The position numbers and the translations under genes are program-made. Shown piece after piece: positions 18,283 through 26,691 of a stretch of DNA of 64,000 bases; positions within the stretch are counted from its first letter, which is position 1, and each line of letters starts with the position of its first letter. The notes beneath the pieces were generated by a model. The model ran no database searches, was not told the DNA's origin, and worked only from the letters and a program-made list of their open reading frames with translations. This stretch comes from Ardenticatenaceae bacterium. GTDB lineage: Bacteria; Chloroflexota; Anaerolineae; Promineifilales; Promineifilaceae. The DNA lies in contig JASJCR010000023.1 in the NCBI GenBank assembly GCA_030065875.1, positions 62,001 to 126,000 on the forward strand, read 5' to 3'.

Positions 18283-18924
18283 GTGAATTCCAGGCGTACG
18301 TACACTTATCTGATCGGTTTAATATTGCTTTCTCTCCCCTGTTATTGTGCAGGCATTTTTTTGTACCAGGTTGCCCCGGCGGCCGTAGATGGTGAGTCAC
18401 CGGTGGCCACTCCTACCCTGATTGAAACAGTTGAAGAAGGGACAGCCACGGCCACAGCTACTATCACCGCGGAGCCGGTCGAAACCGCCACCCAAATTCC
18501 CACCCCGTCAGGTACCATCGCCCCTACTCCCACGCTGCGTTCAACGCCAGGCCAATTTTTAACGCCGATCATTCCCACCGCCACACCAACCAATACACCA
18601 TCACCAACGATCACCCTAACACCCAGCCAAACCCCTACCGGTACGCTGCTGCCTACCGCAACCGCTTCAACCACACCAACCACAGCGCCCACGGGGACGG
18701 CGACGGCCACTACCCAGGCGACGGCCACCGTCACTCCAACTCCTCCGGCCGCCACGGCGACAGCCACGAGTACGCCAACCACCGATGCACCAACCGCCAC
18801 CAGCACCTTAACGCCTACGGTCGCGGCAACAGCCACACCCACACCGCAACCTCAACCTACGGCCACCCATACGGCCGTCCCTTCCCCGGCAGCCAGCAGC
18901 ACCCCGGATGGAGGAGACGGGTGA
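18283..18924 (+). CDS. Secreted mucin-like Thr/Pro/Ala-rich stalk protein
   Basis: 213 residues. The N-terminus is a basic start and hydrophobic segment ([19 protein letters not shown]) that works as signal peptide or anchor; SLPC/CYCAG could be a lipobox. From about residue 40 to the end it is almost entirely Thr, Pro, Ala and Ser in TPT, TAT and TATP patterns, with no folded domain and ending in TPDGGDG. Such segments normally link a membrane anchor to an extracellular domain in this genome; here nothing follows. It may be a stand-alone glycosylated surface stalk. Start GTG at 18283 has no clear Shine-Dalgarno. Confidence 0.6.
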   Translation: MNSRRTYTYLIGLILLSLPCYCAGIFLYQVAPAAVDGESPVATPTLIETVEEGTATATATITAEPVETATQIPTPSGTIAPTPTLRSTPGQFLTPIIPTATPTNTPSPTITLTPSQTPTGTLLPTATASTTPTTAPTGTATATTQATATVTPTPPAATATATSTPTTDAPTATSTLTPTVAATATPTPQPQPTATHTAVPSPAASSTPDGGDG

Positions 18925-18951
18925 TCATTGATCAATTGAATGAGAAATAAA

Positions 18952-20061
18952 ATGGATTTATTCAAAGTACTGCAAACCTTAACAGAAACTCCAGGCCCTT
19001 CCGGTTTTGAATCAGATATCGCCGCTGTGATTCAGGAAATGTGGCATCCCCTGGTGGATGAGATCATTGTGGATCGCCTGGGCAGCCTCATTGCCATCAA
19101 AAAAGGGCGCGGTGATCTCAAATCAGACGGGGAACACCGGCCGCGAATTTTGCTGGCCGCCCATATGGATGAAATCGGCTTAATGGTCCGCCAGGTTATC
19201 GATTTTCACGGCTCCGGATTTTTAAGGGTCGCTCCCCTGGGCGGGGTAGATATTCGCCACCTCTACGGTCAGCAGGTGGTGATTCACGGTCATGATGGTC
19301 AAACCGCCCGCAACATTCGGGGGATTCTCGGGGCCCCTCCCAACCAACTCCTGCCGGCCGGCCAGACTGGCAAGCCCTACAGCTTTGACAACCTCGTGGT
19401 CGATCCTGGTCTGTCGTTTGATCAACTCCGGGAGGTCATTTCCGTGGGAGATGCGGTCTCTTTTTACCAGCCGCTGCAGCAGCTGGCGGGCAAACGGGTG
19501 AGCGGCAAAGCCCTCGACAATCGCTGTTCGGTGGCTGCCGTCACGCAATGTTTAGAACAGCTGCAAAACCGGCCGCACGACTGGGACGTCATCGCCCTGG
19601 CCTCATGTCAGGAAGAAACCCGTTTGCTGGGGGCAGCAACCGTCGCCCATCAATATCAACCCGATATCGCCATCGCCATCGACGTGACGTTTGGGCAAGG
19701 ACCCGGAGCCAATGACGATCGAGCATTTAAAGTGGGTGGGGGCCCGGTGATCAGCTTCTCACCAGATACCCACCTGGGGGTCCAAAAAGGGCTCGAGCAG
19801 GCCGCAAAACAATTGGAAATGACCACTCAATCCGAGTATGTAGCATATCCCGGCGGCACCGACGCCTATGCGATGCAGATCGCCGCTGAAGGAATTCCCA
19901 CAGGGATTGTTGGAATCGCCCTGCGATATATGCACACCATGGTCGAATCGATCAGTATGAATGACGTAACTCGCGTGGGTCGCCTGCTGGCGGCATACGT
20001 TGAACAGCTCAACGAAAAGTCCATCCAGGAATTAAAAAATGCGCTCACGCCAAAATCTTAA
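18952..20061 (+). CDS. M42-family aminopeptidase/glucanase, copy 1
   Basis: 369 residues. The zinc-binding motifs of the M42 peptidases are present: AAHMDEIGLM, KALDNRCSV, CQEETRLLGA, and HTMVES near the end. M42 (TET) peptidases form hollow dodecamers that trim peptides. The glutamate motif is changed: QEETRLLGA in place of QEEVGLRGA seen in copies 2 and 3. I took the ATG at 18952 (MDLFKVLQTL) because it aligns with the starts of the two other copies; an ATG four codons earlier is possible. It is the first of three tandem paralogues. Confidence 0.88.
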   Translation: MDLFKVLQTLTETPGPSGFESDIAAVIQEMWHPLVDEIIVDRLGSLIAIKKGRGDLKSDGEHRPRILLAAHMDEIGLMVRQVIDFHGSGFLRVAPLGGVDIRHLYGQQVVIHGHDGQTARNIRGILGAPPNQLLPAGQTGKPYSFDNLVVDPGLSFDQLREVISVGDAVSFYQPLQQLAGKRVSGKALDNRCSVAAVTQCLEQLQNRPHDWDVIALASCQEETRLLGAATVAHQYQPDIAIAIDVTFGQGPGANDDRAFKVGGGPVISFSPDTHLGVQKGLEQAAKQLEMTTQSEYVAYPGGTDAYAMQIAAEGIPTGIVGIALRYMHTMVESISMNDVTRVGRLLAAYVEQLNEKSIQELKNALTPKS

Positions 20062-20101
20062 TATCTGATGTCAACAGAACCTAACAAGTTAAAGATTTAA
20101 T

Positions 20102-21139
20102 ATGAACAAACTCCTTAAAAAATTAACCGAAGCGGTCGGGGTTTCCAGTGACGAAGGGGCGATCCGCCAGCTGATAAAAGATGAGATCGAAAACCATGTC
20201 GATTCCTGGGAAGTTGATGCCCTTGGCAACCTCATCGCCTGGAAAAAGGGAACCCAAAGCGCCCAAACCGTGATGATCGATGCCCATATGGATGAAGTTG
20301 GGCTAATGGTCACCAGCATAGACGGCAATGGAACACTCAAATTTTCTCCAGTTGGTGGTTTTGACGATCGTGCCCTTCTGGGGAAGGTTGTCCAGGTTGG
20401 CTCGAAAAAAATTACCGGGGTAATCGGCAGCCAACCGATTCACCTGGCCAACGCCACTGAGCGTCAAAAAATTGTTCCCAGGAAAAGCATGCGGATCGAT
20501 ATCGGAGCTGCTAGCAAAACTGCGGCCGGTGAAAAAGTAAAGGTTGGCGACCTGGCCGCCTTTCTCACCCCCTATGAAGAGCAGGGCTCAGTTGCCCTGG
20601 GAAAAGCGTTTGACGACCGGGCCGGCTGCCTGGTGGTGATCGAACTTCTTAAACGGGGACCGTACCCTTTTGATTTGGCGGCCAGCTTCACCGTGCAGGA
20701 AGAGGTTGGACTGCGTGGGGCTCATGCGGCCGCAGCCCGTATCCGGCCGGATGTGGCTTTGATATTTGACTGCACCCCCGCCTATGATTTACCGACCCCG
20801 CCAGATATTGACGAAAGTCCCAACGTGAGGCTGGGGAAAGGCCCAGCTCTCTACGTGATGGATCGAGCCTCAATTCAGGACCCGCGTCTGGTGAGCCATC
20901 TGCTCAAGGTAGCCAATCAACACAAGATTCCGGTGCAGATACGCCGGCCGGGTGGCGGGGGCACCAATACCGCCAGTATCCAGCGCTCCGGTGCCGGGGT
21001 GATTTCTGCGACCATCGGCTTGCCGGGGCGATATTTGCACGCTCCGACATCGATGATTTCATTGGATGATTTGACTCACATGATCGATTTGGCGGAAAAG
21101 GGATTAAAGGAGTTGAAGTTTGAGCAGTTAGCGGATTAG
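20102..21139 (+). CDS. M42-family aminopeptidase, copy 2
   Basis: 345 residues with DAHMDEVGLMV, GKAFDDRAGC, VQEEVGLRGA, and the C-terminal LHAPTSMISLDD. Metal ligands (two His, two Asp, two Glu positions) appear intact. It begins 40 nt after copy 1, so they are likely co-transcribed. It differs clearly from copies 1 and 3, so this is an old duplication rather than a recent one. It could specialise in another N-terminal residue class, as the several TET peptidases of hyperthermophilic archaea do. Confidence 0.88.
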   Translation: MNKLLKKLTEAVGVSSDEGAIRQLIKDEIENHVDSWEVDALGNLIAWKKGTQSAQTVMIDAHMDEVGLMVTSIDGNGTLKFSPVGGFDDRALLGKVVQVGSKKITGVIGSQPIHLANATERQKIVPRKSMRIDIGAASKTAAGEKVKVGDLAAFLTPYEEQGSVALGKAFDDRAGCLVVIELLKRGPYPFDLAASFTVQEEVGLRGAHAAAARIRPDVALIFDCTPAYDLPTPPDIDESPNVRLGKGPALYVMDRASIQDPRLVSHLLKVANQHKIPVQIRRPGGGGTNTASIQRSGAGVISATIGLPGRYLHAPTSMISLDDLTHMIDLAEKGLKELKFEQLAD

Positions 21140-21315
21140 CATTCTAGCCCGGCGCTGTCGCGCCTTTTAGCCGTCAGCGCGGTGCTGCGCACCTTTCAGC
21201 TTACAGCTAAATAGCTGAGAGGCCCGCAGGGCTGTGCTAATGGCTATGAGGGGCGAAGCCCTAACCTAGAAAGCTAAAAGGCCCGCAGGGCCGTGCCATA
21301 CAACAGGAAACATTT
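21140..21315. repeat. GC-rich hairpin repeats (RGGCCCGCAGGGCY type) between M42 copies 2 and 3
   Basis: The 176-nt gap is filled with short imperfect palindromes: GGCCCGCAGGGC, GGGGCGAAGCCC and GCGCGGTGCTGCGC, spaced about 29-30 nt and joined by AGCTAAA/AGCTGAG. It is the same family as the array at 23492-23690 but more degenerate. No coding potential. Confidence 0.75.
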
Positions 21316-22308
21316 ATGAACGAATTAATTAAAAAACTGGTTGAAGCATACGGCCCATCTGGTTTCGAAAGCCAAATGCGAGATCTCATTCAGCCAGAAA
21401 TCGCACCTTTCAGTGATGACATTACCGTTGATGCCATGGGCAACCTCATCGCCTACAAAAAGGGGAATGGCGGCGGTCTCAAGGTCATGATCGCCGCTCA
21501 TATGGATGAAATCGGCCTGATGGTGACCCACATTACCGAAAAAGGGTATTTGCGCGTCACCAATATTGGCGGGATCAATCCGCAGACGCTGCTCGGCAAC
21601 CGGGTGCAGTTTGCCAACGGCACCACCGGCATCGTTTTTAGTGATCGCACCCCCAAAAGGACGATAGTCCACGGGCTAAACAAACATTACATCGACGTTG
21701 GCGCAAGCGGGGTCGATGATTGCCCGGTTGGCGTGGGAGATGCGGCCGGCTTTATGCGCGACTTTTTTGTCCAGGGAACCCGGTTAACCAGTAAAGCGAT
21801 GGATGATCGAATCGGCTGTGTGGTGGCCATTGAAACCTTAAAGCAGCTGGACAATTCGCCACATGACGTCTACTTTGTTTTTAGCGTTCAGGAAGAAGTT
21901 GGGGTGCGGGGGGCGCAGGCGGCGGCCAACCGCTTGAACCCGGATGTGGGCATCGCCCTCGACGTCACCCTAACTGGGGATATGCACAACAGCATTGAAA
22001 TGGCTGTAGCCCTGGGAGACGGACCGGCGATCAAGGCGAAAGACAGCGGTATGGTCGCTCATGTGGGGCTGGTTAACCTGATGAAGCAGCGAGCCAGAGA
22101 AAACGATATTCCTTTCCAAATCGAAGTTTTAACCGGGGGTTCAACCGATGCCCGGGCGATGCAAATTGCCGGTCCCGGTTGTGCAGCCGGCTGCATCTCG
22201 ATTCCCTGCCGCTATGTCCACAGCCAAAGTGAAACGGTTGATATCCGAGATGTAGAAGGATCGATTGCCCTTTTAACGGCGGTTTTGTCCGGCGAAATTG
22301 ATTTATAG
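21316..22308 (+). CDS. M42-family aminopeptidase, copy 3
   Basis: 330 residues. Motifs AAHMDEIGLMV, SKAMDDRIGC, VQEEVGVRGAQ, DVTLTGD and VHSQSETVD are intact. Start is ATG at 21316 with AGGAAA about 7 nt upstream. A hairpin-repeat gap separates it from copy 2, so it may be on its own transcript. The stop codon TAG (22306-22308) overlaps the first unit of the large heptamer array that follows. Confidence 0.88.
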   Translation: MNELIKKLVEAYGPSGFESQMRDLIQPEIAPFSDDITVDAMGNLIAYKKGNGGGLKVMIAAHMDEIGLMVTHITEKGYLRVTNIGGINPQTLLGNRVQFANGTTGIVFSDRTPKRTIVHGLNKHYIDVGASGVDDCPVGVGDAAGFMRDFFVQGTRLTSKAMDDRIGCVVAIETLKQLDNSPHDVYFVFSVQEEVGVRGAQAAANRLNPDVGIALDVTLTGDMHNSIEMAVALGDGPAIKAKDSGMVAHVGLVNLMKQRARENDIPFQIEVLTGGSTDARAMQIAGPGCAAGCISIPCRYVHSQSETVDIRDVEGSIALLTAVLSGEIDL

Positions 22309-22404
22309 GTGAAAGGTGATGGGTCATAGGTATAGGGTGACGGATGTAAGGTTTAAGGTGGTGGGTATAAGGTTTAAGGTGATGGGTGTAAGGTGTAAGG
22401 TGAC
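22307..22404. repeat. Heptamer array, 14 AGGTNNN-type units
   Basis: Fourteen continuous 7-bp units such as AGGTGAT, GGGTCAT, AGGTATA, AGGTTTA and GGGTGTA. The first unit provides the last two bases of the stop codon of the M42 gene. It is the longest array in the window and is followed at once by an inverted array. Confidence 0.92.
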
Positions 22405-22414
22405 TGACCCAAAT

Positions 22415-22498
22415 TACATCCACCCTATATCCATCACCCTACACCTATGACCCATTACCCTACACCTATGACCCATCACCTTCCACCCTCTACCTGAC
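22415..22498. repeat. Inverted heptamer array, 12 ACCNNNN-type units
   Basis: Twelve 7-bp units (ACCCTAC, ACCTATG, ACCCATC and others) complementary in consensus to the array at 22307-22404, with only 10 nt between the two. It ends 11 nt before the rarD start codon, so it occupies the place where a ribosome-binding site would be. Confidence 0.92.
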
Positions 22499-22509
22499 AC
22501 CCCCCCTCT

Positions 22510-23403
22510 ATGAAAGAAAACAAAGGGTACCTCTACGCCACGACAGCTTATTTCTTGTGGGGCATTTTGCCGATCTACTGGAAACAGGTCGATCATATCC
22601 CGGCCGTGGAAGTCCTCCTTCACCGCATTCTCTGGTCCCTCGTTTTTCTGGCCGCGCTGCTGTCGCTGCAGCGGAATTGGGGCTGGCTGCGAACCGCTCT
22701 GCGCAACCGCAAAATCCTCCTGATTTATACCGCAGCGACGCTCTTTTTGTCTTTAAACTGGGGCATTTACATTTGGGCGGTCAACGCCAGTCACATCGTG
22801 GAAACGAGTTTGGGATACTTTATCAATCCGCTGGTCAGCGTATTTTTTGGGATGATTTTTCTCGGAGAACGGCTGCGGCCGGTGCAGTGGTTGGCTATCC
22901 TGATAGCCGGCAGCGGGGTGCTGTTTTTGTTCTTAAGCGGTGGTGATCTTGTGCTGTGGATCGCCCTGGCCCTGCCGCTCACCTTTGCGGTGTATGCCCT
23001 ACTCAAGAAAAAAGCCCCTCTTGATTCGCTTAAAGGGCTAACCCTGGAAACCGCCATTGTCGGCTTCCCGGCCCTGCTGATCCTGCTTTACTGGGGGGTA
23101 ACCGGTCAGGGGGCATTGGGGCAGGTTGACCGGTCAACAGACTTCTTTCTGGTTGCTTCCGGGGCGGCTACGGCCATACCGCTCCTTTTTTTTGGGGCGG
23201 CCGCGCCCCGGATTCCCATGCGCATGATCGGCATTTTGCAATATGTGGCCCCTACAATGCAATTTTTGTTGGGGGTTTTTGTTTATGGAGAACCGTTTGA
23301 TCAGACCCGCTTTATCGGTTTCTGTATCATTTGGGTGGCGCTGATTATTTACACGGTGGAAAGCTTCTTGAATCGACAAAGGACGACCCTGAGGGCGGCT
23401 TAG
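22510..23403 (+). CDS. rarD: RarD, EamA-family transporter
   Basis: 297 residues with about ten hydrophobic helices. The N-terminus KGYLYATTAYFLWGILPIYWK and the segment VETSLGYFINPLVSVFFG are typical of RarD. This group belongs to the drug/metabolite transporter superfamily; a chloramphenicol-sensitivity link was reported in Pseudomonas but the natural substrate is not known. The ATG at 22510 follows an inverted heptamer array with no visible Shine-Dalgarno. Confidence 0.9.
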   Translation: MKENKGYLYATTAYFLWGILPIYWKQVDHIPAVEVLLHRILWSLVFLAALLSLQRNWGWLRTALRNRKILLIYTAATLFLSLNWGIYIWAVNASHIVETSLGYFINPLVSVFFGMIFLGERLRPVQWLAILIAGSGVLFLFLSGGDLVLWIALALPLTFAVYALLKKKAPLDSLKGLTLETAIVGFPALLILLYWGVTGQGALGQVDRSTDFFLVASGAATAIPLLFFGAAAPRIPMRMIGILQYVAPTMQFLLGVFVYGEPFDQTRFIGFCIIWVALIIYTVESFLNRQRTTLRAA

Positions 23404-23491
23404 CTCGCAGCTGCGCAGCTTCTAGCCCGTCGCTGTGCTCCTTTCAGCAGCCAGCTGTTAGCTGAAGGGGGGGCACAGCACCGCGTTAACA
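23404..23491. repeat. Degenerate GC-rich palindromes before the 56-bp array
   Basis: Contains GCAGCTGCGCAGC-like palindromes and AGCTGTTAGCTGAAGG, related to the hairpin family at 21140-21315. Nothing coding is seen. Confidence 0.6.
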
Positions 23492-23690
23492 GCTAAAAGG
23501 CCGTAGGCCGAGCTAGTTGCCGAGAGGGGCGCAGCCCCGAGCTGATTGCTAAAAGGCCGTAGGCCGAGCTAGTTGCCGAGAGGGGCGCAGCCCCAAGCTG
23601 ATTGCTAAAAGGCCGTAGGCCGGGCTAACTGCTGAGAGGGGCGCAGCCCCGAGCTGACAGCTAGGAGGCCAAAGGCCGACCTAAACAAAC
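23492..23690. repeat. 56-bp tandem array of two alternating 28-bp hairpin units
   Basis: GCTAAAAGG or its variant begins at 23492, 23548, 23604 and 23660, an exact 56-bp period (8 x 7). Each period has two hairpins, GGCC-GTA-GGCC and GGGGC-GCA-GCCCC, about 28 bp apart. The array ends 4 nt before the HAD hydrolase start. It is not CRISPR: there are no unique spacers. Confidence 0.88.
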
Positions 23691-23694
23691 AACT

Positions 23695-24393
23695 ATGATT
23701 ACTTCAATCGCTTTTGACGCCGACGACACGCTCTGGCACAACCAATACCTCTACAACATGACGGTCGAGCGGTTTGCCGACCTGCTCAGCCCGTATCACG
23801 ATCGCCAGTGGATTATGGATCGCCTCGATACGGTTGAGAGCGGCAACCTGGCTTATTATGGCTATGGTATCAAATCTTTTTCGCTGTCGATGATTGAAAC
23901 GGCCATTGAATTAACCGAAGGGCGGATCACCGGCGGGGAAATTCAAAATATCCTGGATTACACCCGAGAGATGATTCGGGCACCGGTAGAGGTTGTGCCC
24001 AACGTCCGTGAGGTCATCACCGAGCTCGATCCAAGATATTTTTTAATGGTGATCACTAAAGGGGATTTGCTCGATCAAGAATCAAAGGTAGCCCGCTCCG
24101 GACTGGGTGATTTATTTGATCATGTCGAAGTGGTCAGTCATAAAACCCCTGAAGTGTATGCCGAGGTTCTCAAACGGCTCAACATCCGGCCGGAGAACTT
24201 CCTCATGATGGGCAATTCCCTGCGGTCAGATGTTTTGCCGATTGTAGATATTGGAGGGGTGGGGGTGCATATTCCCTATCACAGCACCTGGTCCCATGAG
24301 GAAGTAGAAATTTCGGCCGTGCAGCGCGATTCGTATTATGAGCTCGAGGATATCGGTCAGCTGCCGGGGCTGCTGCTGCAGCTAAATAGTTGA
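23695..24393 (+). CDS. HAD-superfamily hydrolase
   Basis: 232 residues. Motif I FDADDTLW supplies the nucleophile and acid Asp, motif II is MVITKGD, motif III Lys is in SHKTPE, and motif IV is MMGNSLRSDV. A helical cap lies between residues 15 and 90. The family includes phosphatases acting on small phosphorylated metabolites; the substrate cannot be read from sequence. The start directly follows the 56-bp repeat array with no clear ribosome-binding site. Confidence 0.87.
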   Translation: MITSIAFDADDTLWHNQYLYNMTVERFADLLSPYHDRQWIMDRLDTVESGNLAYYGYGIKSFSLSMIETAIELTEGRITGGEIQNILDYTREMIRAPVEVVPNVREVITELDPRYFLMVITKGDLLDQESKVARSGLGDLFDHVEVVSHKTPEVYAEVLKRLNIRPENFLMMGNSLRSDVLPIVDIGGVGVHIPYHSTWSHEEVEISAVQRDSYYELEDIGQLPGLLLQLNS

Positions 24394-24594
24394 AGACCCA
24401 CCCCCTAACCCCCTTCCAGGGGGCTTCAGGGGCTGTTTTTACGCCACATCGCCTATTGGCGCACGATTGATCCACCATGTCCGGTTTGATCGACCCTATC
24501 CGCCCCTGAACCGCGTCGGGGAGGGGCTGGGGGAGGGGTGAGATGACGTCAAATTCCCACCCCCTAACCCCCTCCCAATGGGAGGGGGAATAGG
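24394..24594. repeat. C-rich/G-rich dispersed repeats with a 10-bp-stem palindrome
   Basis: The gap between two convergent genes holds two CCACCCCCTAACCCCCT copies (about 24399 and 24557), a segment CGCCCCTGAACCGCGTCGGG (24501-24520) that recurs inverted at 43660-43687 and in part near 43900, and a near-perfect hairpin CCCCCTCCCA/TGGGAGGGGG at 24568-24588. The last may help end transcription of either gene, although there is no U tract. Confidence 0.75.
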
Positions 24595-25533
24595 CTACTC
24601 CTGTACCTCCTGAACTCGCCGCTGCCGCCACCAGCGACGGACGCGACGGCCGATGAAGTACACGGGGAGGCCAATAATCAAGACGATCGGCAGGAAGAAA
24701 ATTACAAGCCAGATCAGGAAGGAGGCGATCCCCTGCAGGGCCTCGATTAATGCTTCAATTGCATCGCGAGCGATCCCCTGCGGCCGCCAGCCGCCCACTT
24801 CAATCGGCTGATTAAGCTCATCCGGCGTCAGTGAAACCGTGATGGTCGAAAAAGCGGCCGACTGGCTCAGAAACTGCATGCGCCCCTTGATGACCTCGAT
24901 CTGTTCTTCCAGACGGCTCAATTCCGCATTAACCGCCAGCGCTTCTTCTACATTTTTGGTTTCATCTAAAAAGTTGCGTACGCGATCGGCCGTGGCTTCG
25001 AGATTGCCCAGCCGGGCAGACAGATCAACAAACTCTTCGGTGACGTCCTGACCGCTGGTTGACTCGCTGTTAACCTCGATAGCCCCATCTTTGATCAGCG
25101 ACAGCGCCTCATCAAATCTCTCGGCCGGGATGCGCATGGTGATCGATCCGCGATCGGCCGTGCCCACGGAGAAAACGTTGCTGTTGACGACCCAACCCCC
25201 CATCGCCTCGGCCATTTCAGCCAATTCGGCCAGCGAATCTTCGGTGTTGGCCACCACGACATCAATATTGGCCGTGCGAATAATCAGCCGCTCCTGGGGA
25301 ATTTGCCCGCTCTGGTCAGCGACGCTGTCTTCAGCAAAATTCACCTCTCGTTCAAACGGTGGCTCTTCAGGGGCAAAGGCCGCCCCGCTGGCCGGAGCAT
25401 CGCCCTCATCTGAAGCAAAACCAACGGAACTTTCGGCAAATGGTTCCGGCCGACTGCAGGCGATAAGGATTACAAACAGGAGAGAGATCAATAAAAATTG
25501 ACCAATACGAATAAGCGATCTTTTTTTTATCAT
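24595..25533 (-). CDS. DUF4349-domain lipoprotein
   Basis: 312 residues. The N-terminal signal has the lipobox LIAC (Cys about residue 26). An acidic low-complexity region follows, then the DUF4349 core (about 85-250, RLIIRTANIDVVV, MRIPAERFDEAL, FVDLSARLGNLEA) with a long coiled coil (EEALAVNAELSRLEEQIEVIKGR). A C-terminal membrane helix (about 275-297) and a basic tail finish it. The domain is found in membrane-bound cell-envelope proteins; its function is unknown. Start ATG at 25531-25533. Confidence 0.88.
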   Translation of the reverse strand: MIKKRSLIRIGQFLLISLLFVILIACSRPEPFAESSVGFASDEGDAPASGAAFAPEEPPFEREVNFAEDSVADQSGQIPQERLIIRTANIDVVVANTEDSLAELAEMAEAMGGWVVNSNVFSVGTADRGSITMRIPAERFDEALSLIKDGAIEVNSESTSGQDVTEEFVDLSARLGNLEATADRVRNFLDETKNVEEALAVNAELSRLEEQIEVIKGRMQFLSQSAAFSTITVSLTPDELNQPIEVGGWRPQGIARDAIEALIEALQGIASFLIWLVIFFLPIVLIIGLPVYFIGRRVRRWWRQRRVQEVQE

Positions 25534-25571
25534 CGGGCACCATCCAAAGTTACAAGTTTCAATCGTTAGAA

Positions 25572-25606
25572 TAGCTAATTGCTAATGGCTAACGGCTAAT
25601 TGCTAA
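25572..25606. repeat. Heptamer array NNGCTAA x5
   Basis: TAGCTAA, TTGCTAA, TGGCTAA, CGGCTAA and TTGCTAA in direct succession, in the 107-nt gap between two minus-strand genes. Confidence 0.88.
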
Positions 25607-25640
25607 ATATGTAACGTGTGAACAGAGAGAAACGTTCCGG

Positions 25641-26375
25641 CTACCAGCCAAATGAAAGACGGGCGACCAGGCGCTCGGAAAGACCTTCATCGCGCATGCG
25701 CTGCTGGGTGGTTTCCACATCGTAATCAACGCGGCAGTATTCCCAAATCATGCGCTCGAGGTCGAGCAGGGCATATGAAGCACGAGGATCTGAATCGCGG
25801 GGCTGGCCCACGCTGCCAGGGTTGATAATGCAGCGATGGACGCCGGTCAGGTGCCACGGTTCGTTGTAAAGCGGATGGAGCATGTAGGTGCGTTCCCCCT
25901 CAACTTTTTCAAAGACAATGGGGACATGGGTGTGGCCGACCAGGCAGTAAGGGGTAAAAAAGTGCTCAAAATTGGCGTCGGCCGTACCCCGATCGAGAAT
26001 ATATTCCCAAATCGGCTGCCTGGGGCTGGCGTGAGCGATGGTAAACATCTCGTGGGGGGTTAACATCGGCGGTAGGCTTTCCAGATAAGCGTGTGATTCG
26101 GTGGTTAACACATCCTGGGCCCACATCACCGCGTGCTTGGCGTAGTCGTTAAAGGTGTCGATATTTAATTTTCCCAAAACCGCCCAGTCGTGATTGCCGG
26201 AGAGAGCCAGGTGATCGTGCTCTTGCAGGAGGGCCACACATTCATTGGGGTTTGGCCCATAGCCCACCAAATCACCCAAAAACCAGATCTTATCCCATTT
26301 TCCTGCGGCGTCCTTTAAAACAGCTTCGAAGGCGGCGAGGTTAGCATGAATGTCCGAAATAACTAAAACGCGCAT
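25641..26375 (-). CDS. Calcineurin-like metallophosphoesterase
   Basis: 244 residues. Metal-binding motifs are SDIHAN, FLGDLVGYGPNP, SGNHDWAV, and a later HASPRQP and GHTHVPIV. This set is typical of the YfcE/MJ0936-like phosphodiesterases. Substrates vary and cannot be named here. The ATG at 26373-26375 starts the family domain at once (MRVLVISDIH); a GTG four codons upstream is less likely. It is transcribed away from tsaE across a 316-nt gap that holds a structured element. Confidence 0.87.
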   Translation of the reverse strand: MRVLVISDIHANLAAFEAVLKDAAGKWDKIWFLGDLVGYGPNPNECVALLQEHDHLALSGNHDWAVLGKLNIDTFNDYAKHAVMWAQDVLTTESHAYLESLPPMLTPHEMFTIAHASPRQPIWEYILDRGTADANFEHFFTPYCLVGHTHVPIVFEKVEGERTYMLHPLYNEPWHLTGVHRCIINPGSVGQPRDSDPRASYALLDLERMIWEYCRVDYDVETTQQRMRDEGLSERLVARLSFGW

Positions 26376-26412
26376 TAAGTTGCTCACGGGTCGTAAAACC
26401 CAAAATTTTTTC

Positions 26413-26514
26413 TAACTATTCAGGTCGTTAATTATCCTGCGGGGCTGTGGCCGGTGGCCACACCGAGCCACCAACCGGCACGGTCAGAGACCGGCCGGAG
26501 CACTTAAATAGTTA
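26413..26514. other. Structured intergenic element: closing stem plus two hairpins
   Basis: TAACTATT at 26413-26420 pairs with AATAGTTA at 26507-26514. Inside are GTGGCC-GGT-GGCCAC (26447-26461) and CGGTC-AGA-GACCG (26481-26493). The closing stem is followed by an A/T tract on both sides (TTTTTTT from about 26518 on the plus strand). It could be a small structured RNA, an attenuator or a MITE-like repeat; the ends TNTAACTATTYARGT are imperfect inverted repeats. Confidence 0.5.
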
Positions 26515-26691
26515 CAATTTTTTTATTTTAACGGCCGTATGAGAGTATATTTTATTTCTCTTTTCTTCTATTGAGGACAGGAAAACCACCATTTGGCCTA
26601 TCTGTTTATAATACCATGAATCTCGAGCAAGGGTATAATCATTGGCGATTTTAAAACGAATTATCGATGAGTTTAATAGCCCTTTAGTTAC

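Noticed and set aside
18342..18842. 166-codon minus-strand ORF rich in Val/Ala/Gly
   Set aside because: It is the antisense of the Thr/Pro-rich stalk gene; such GC-structured repeats give long open frames on the other strand.
23492..23690. CRISPR or riboswitch array
   Set aside because: The 56-bp unit repeats in full with no unique spacer; hairpins are too small and regular for a known riboswitch.
24595..25533. Anti-sigma factor or toxin
   Set aside because: The coiled coil and lipobox suggested it at first, but the core matches DUF4349 and no sigma-factor gene lies near.
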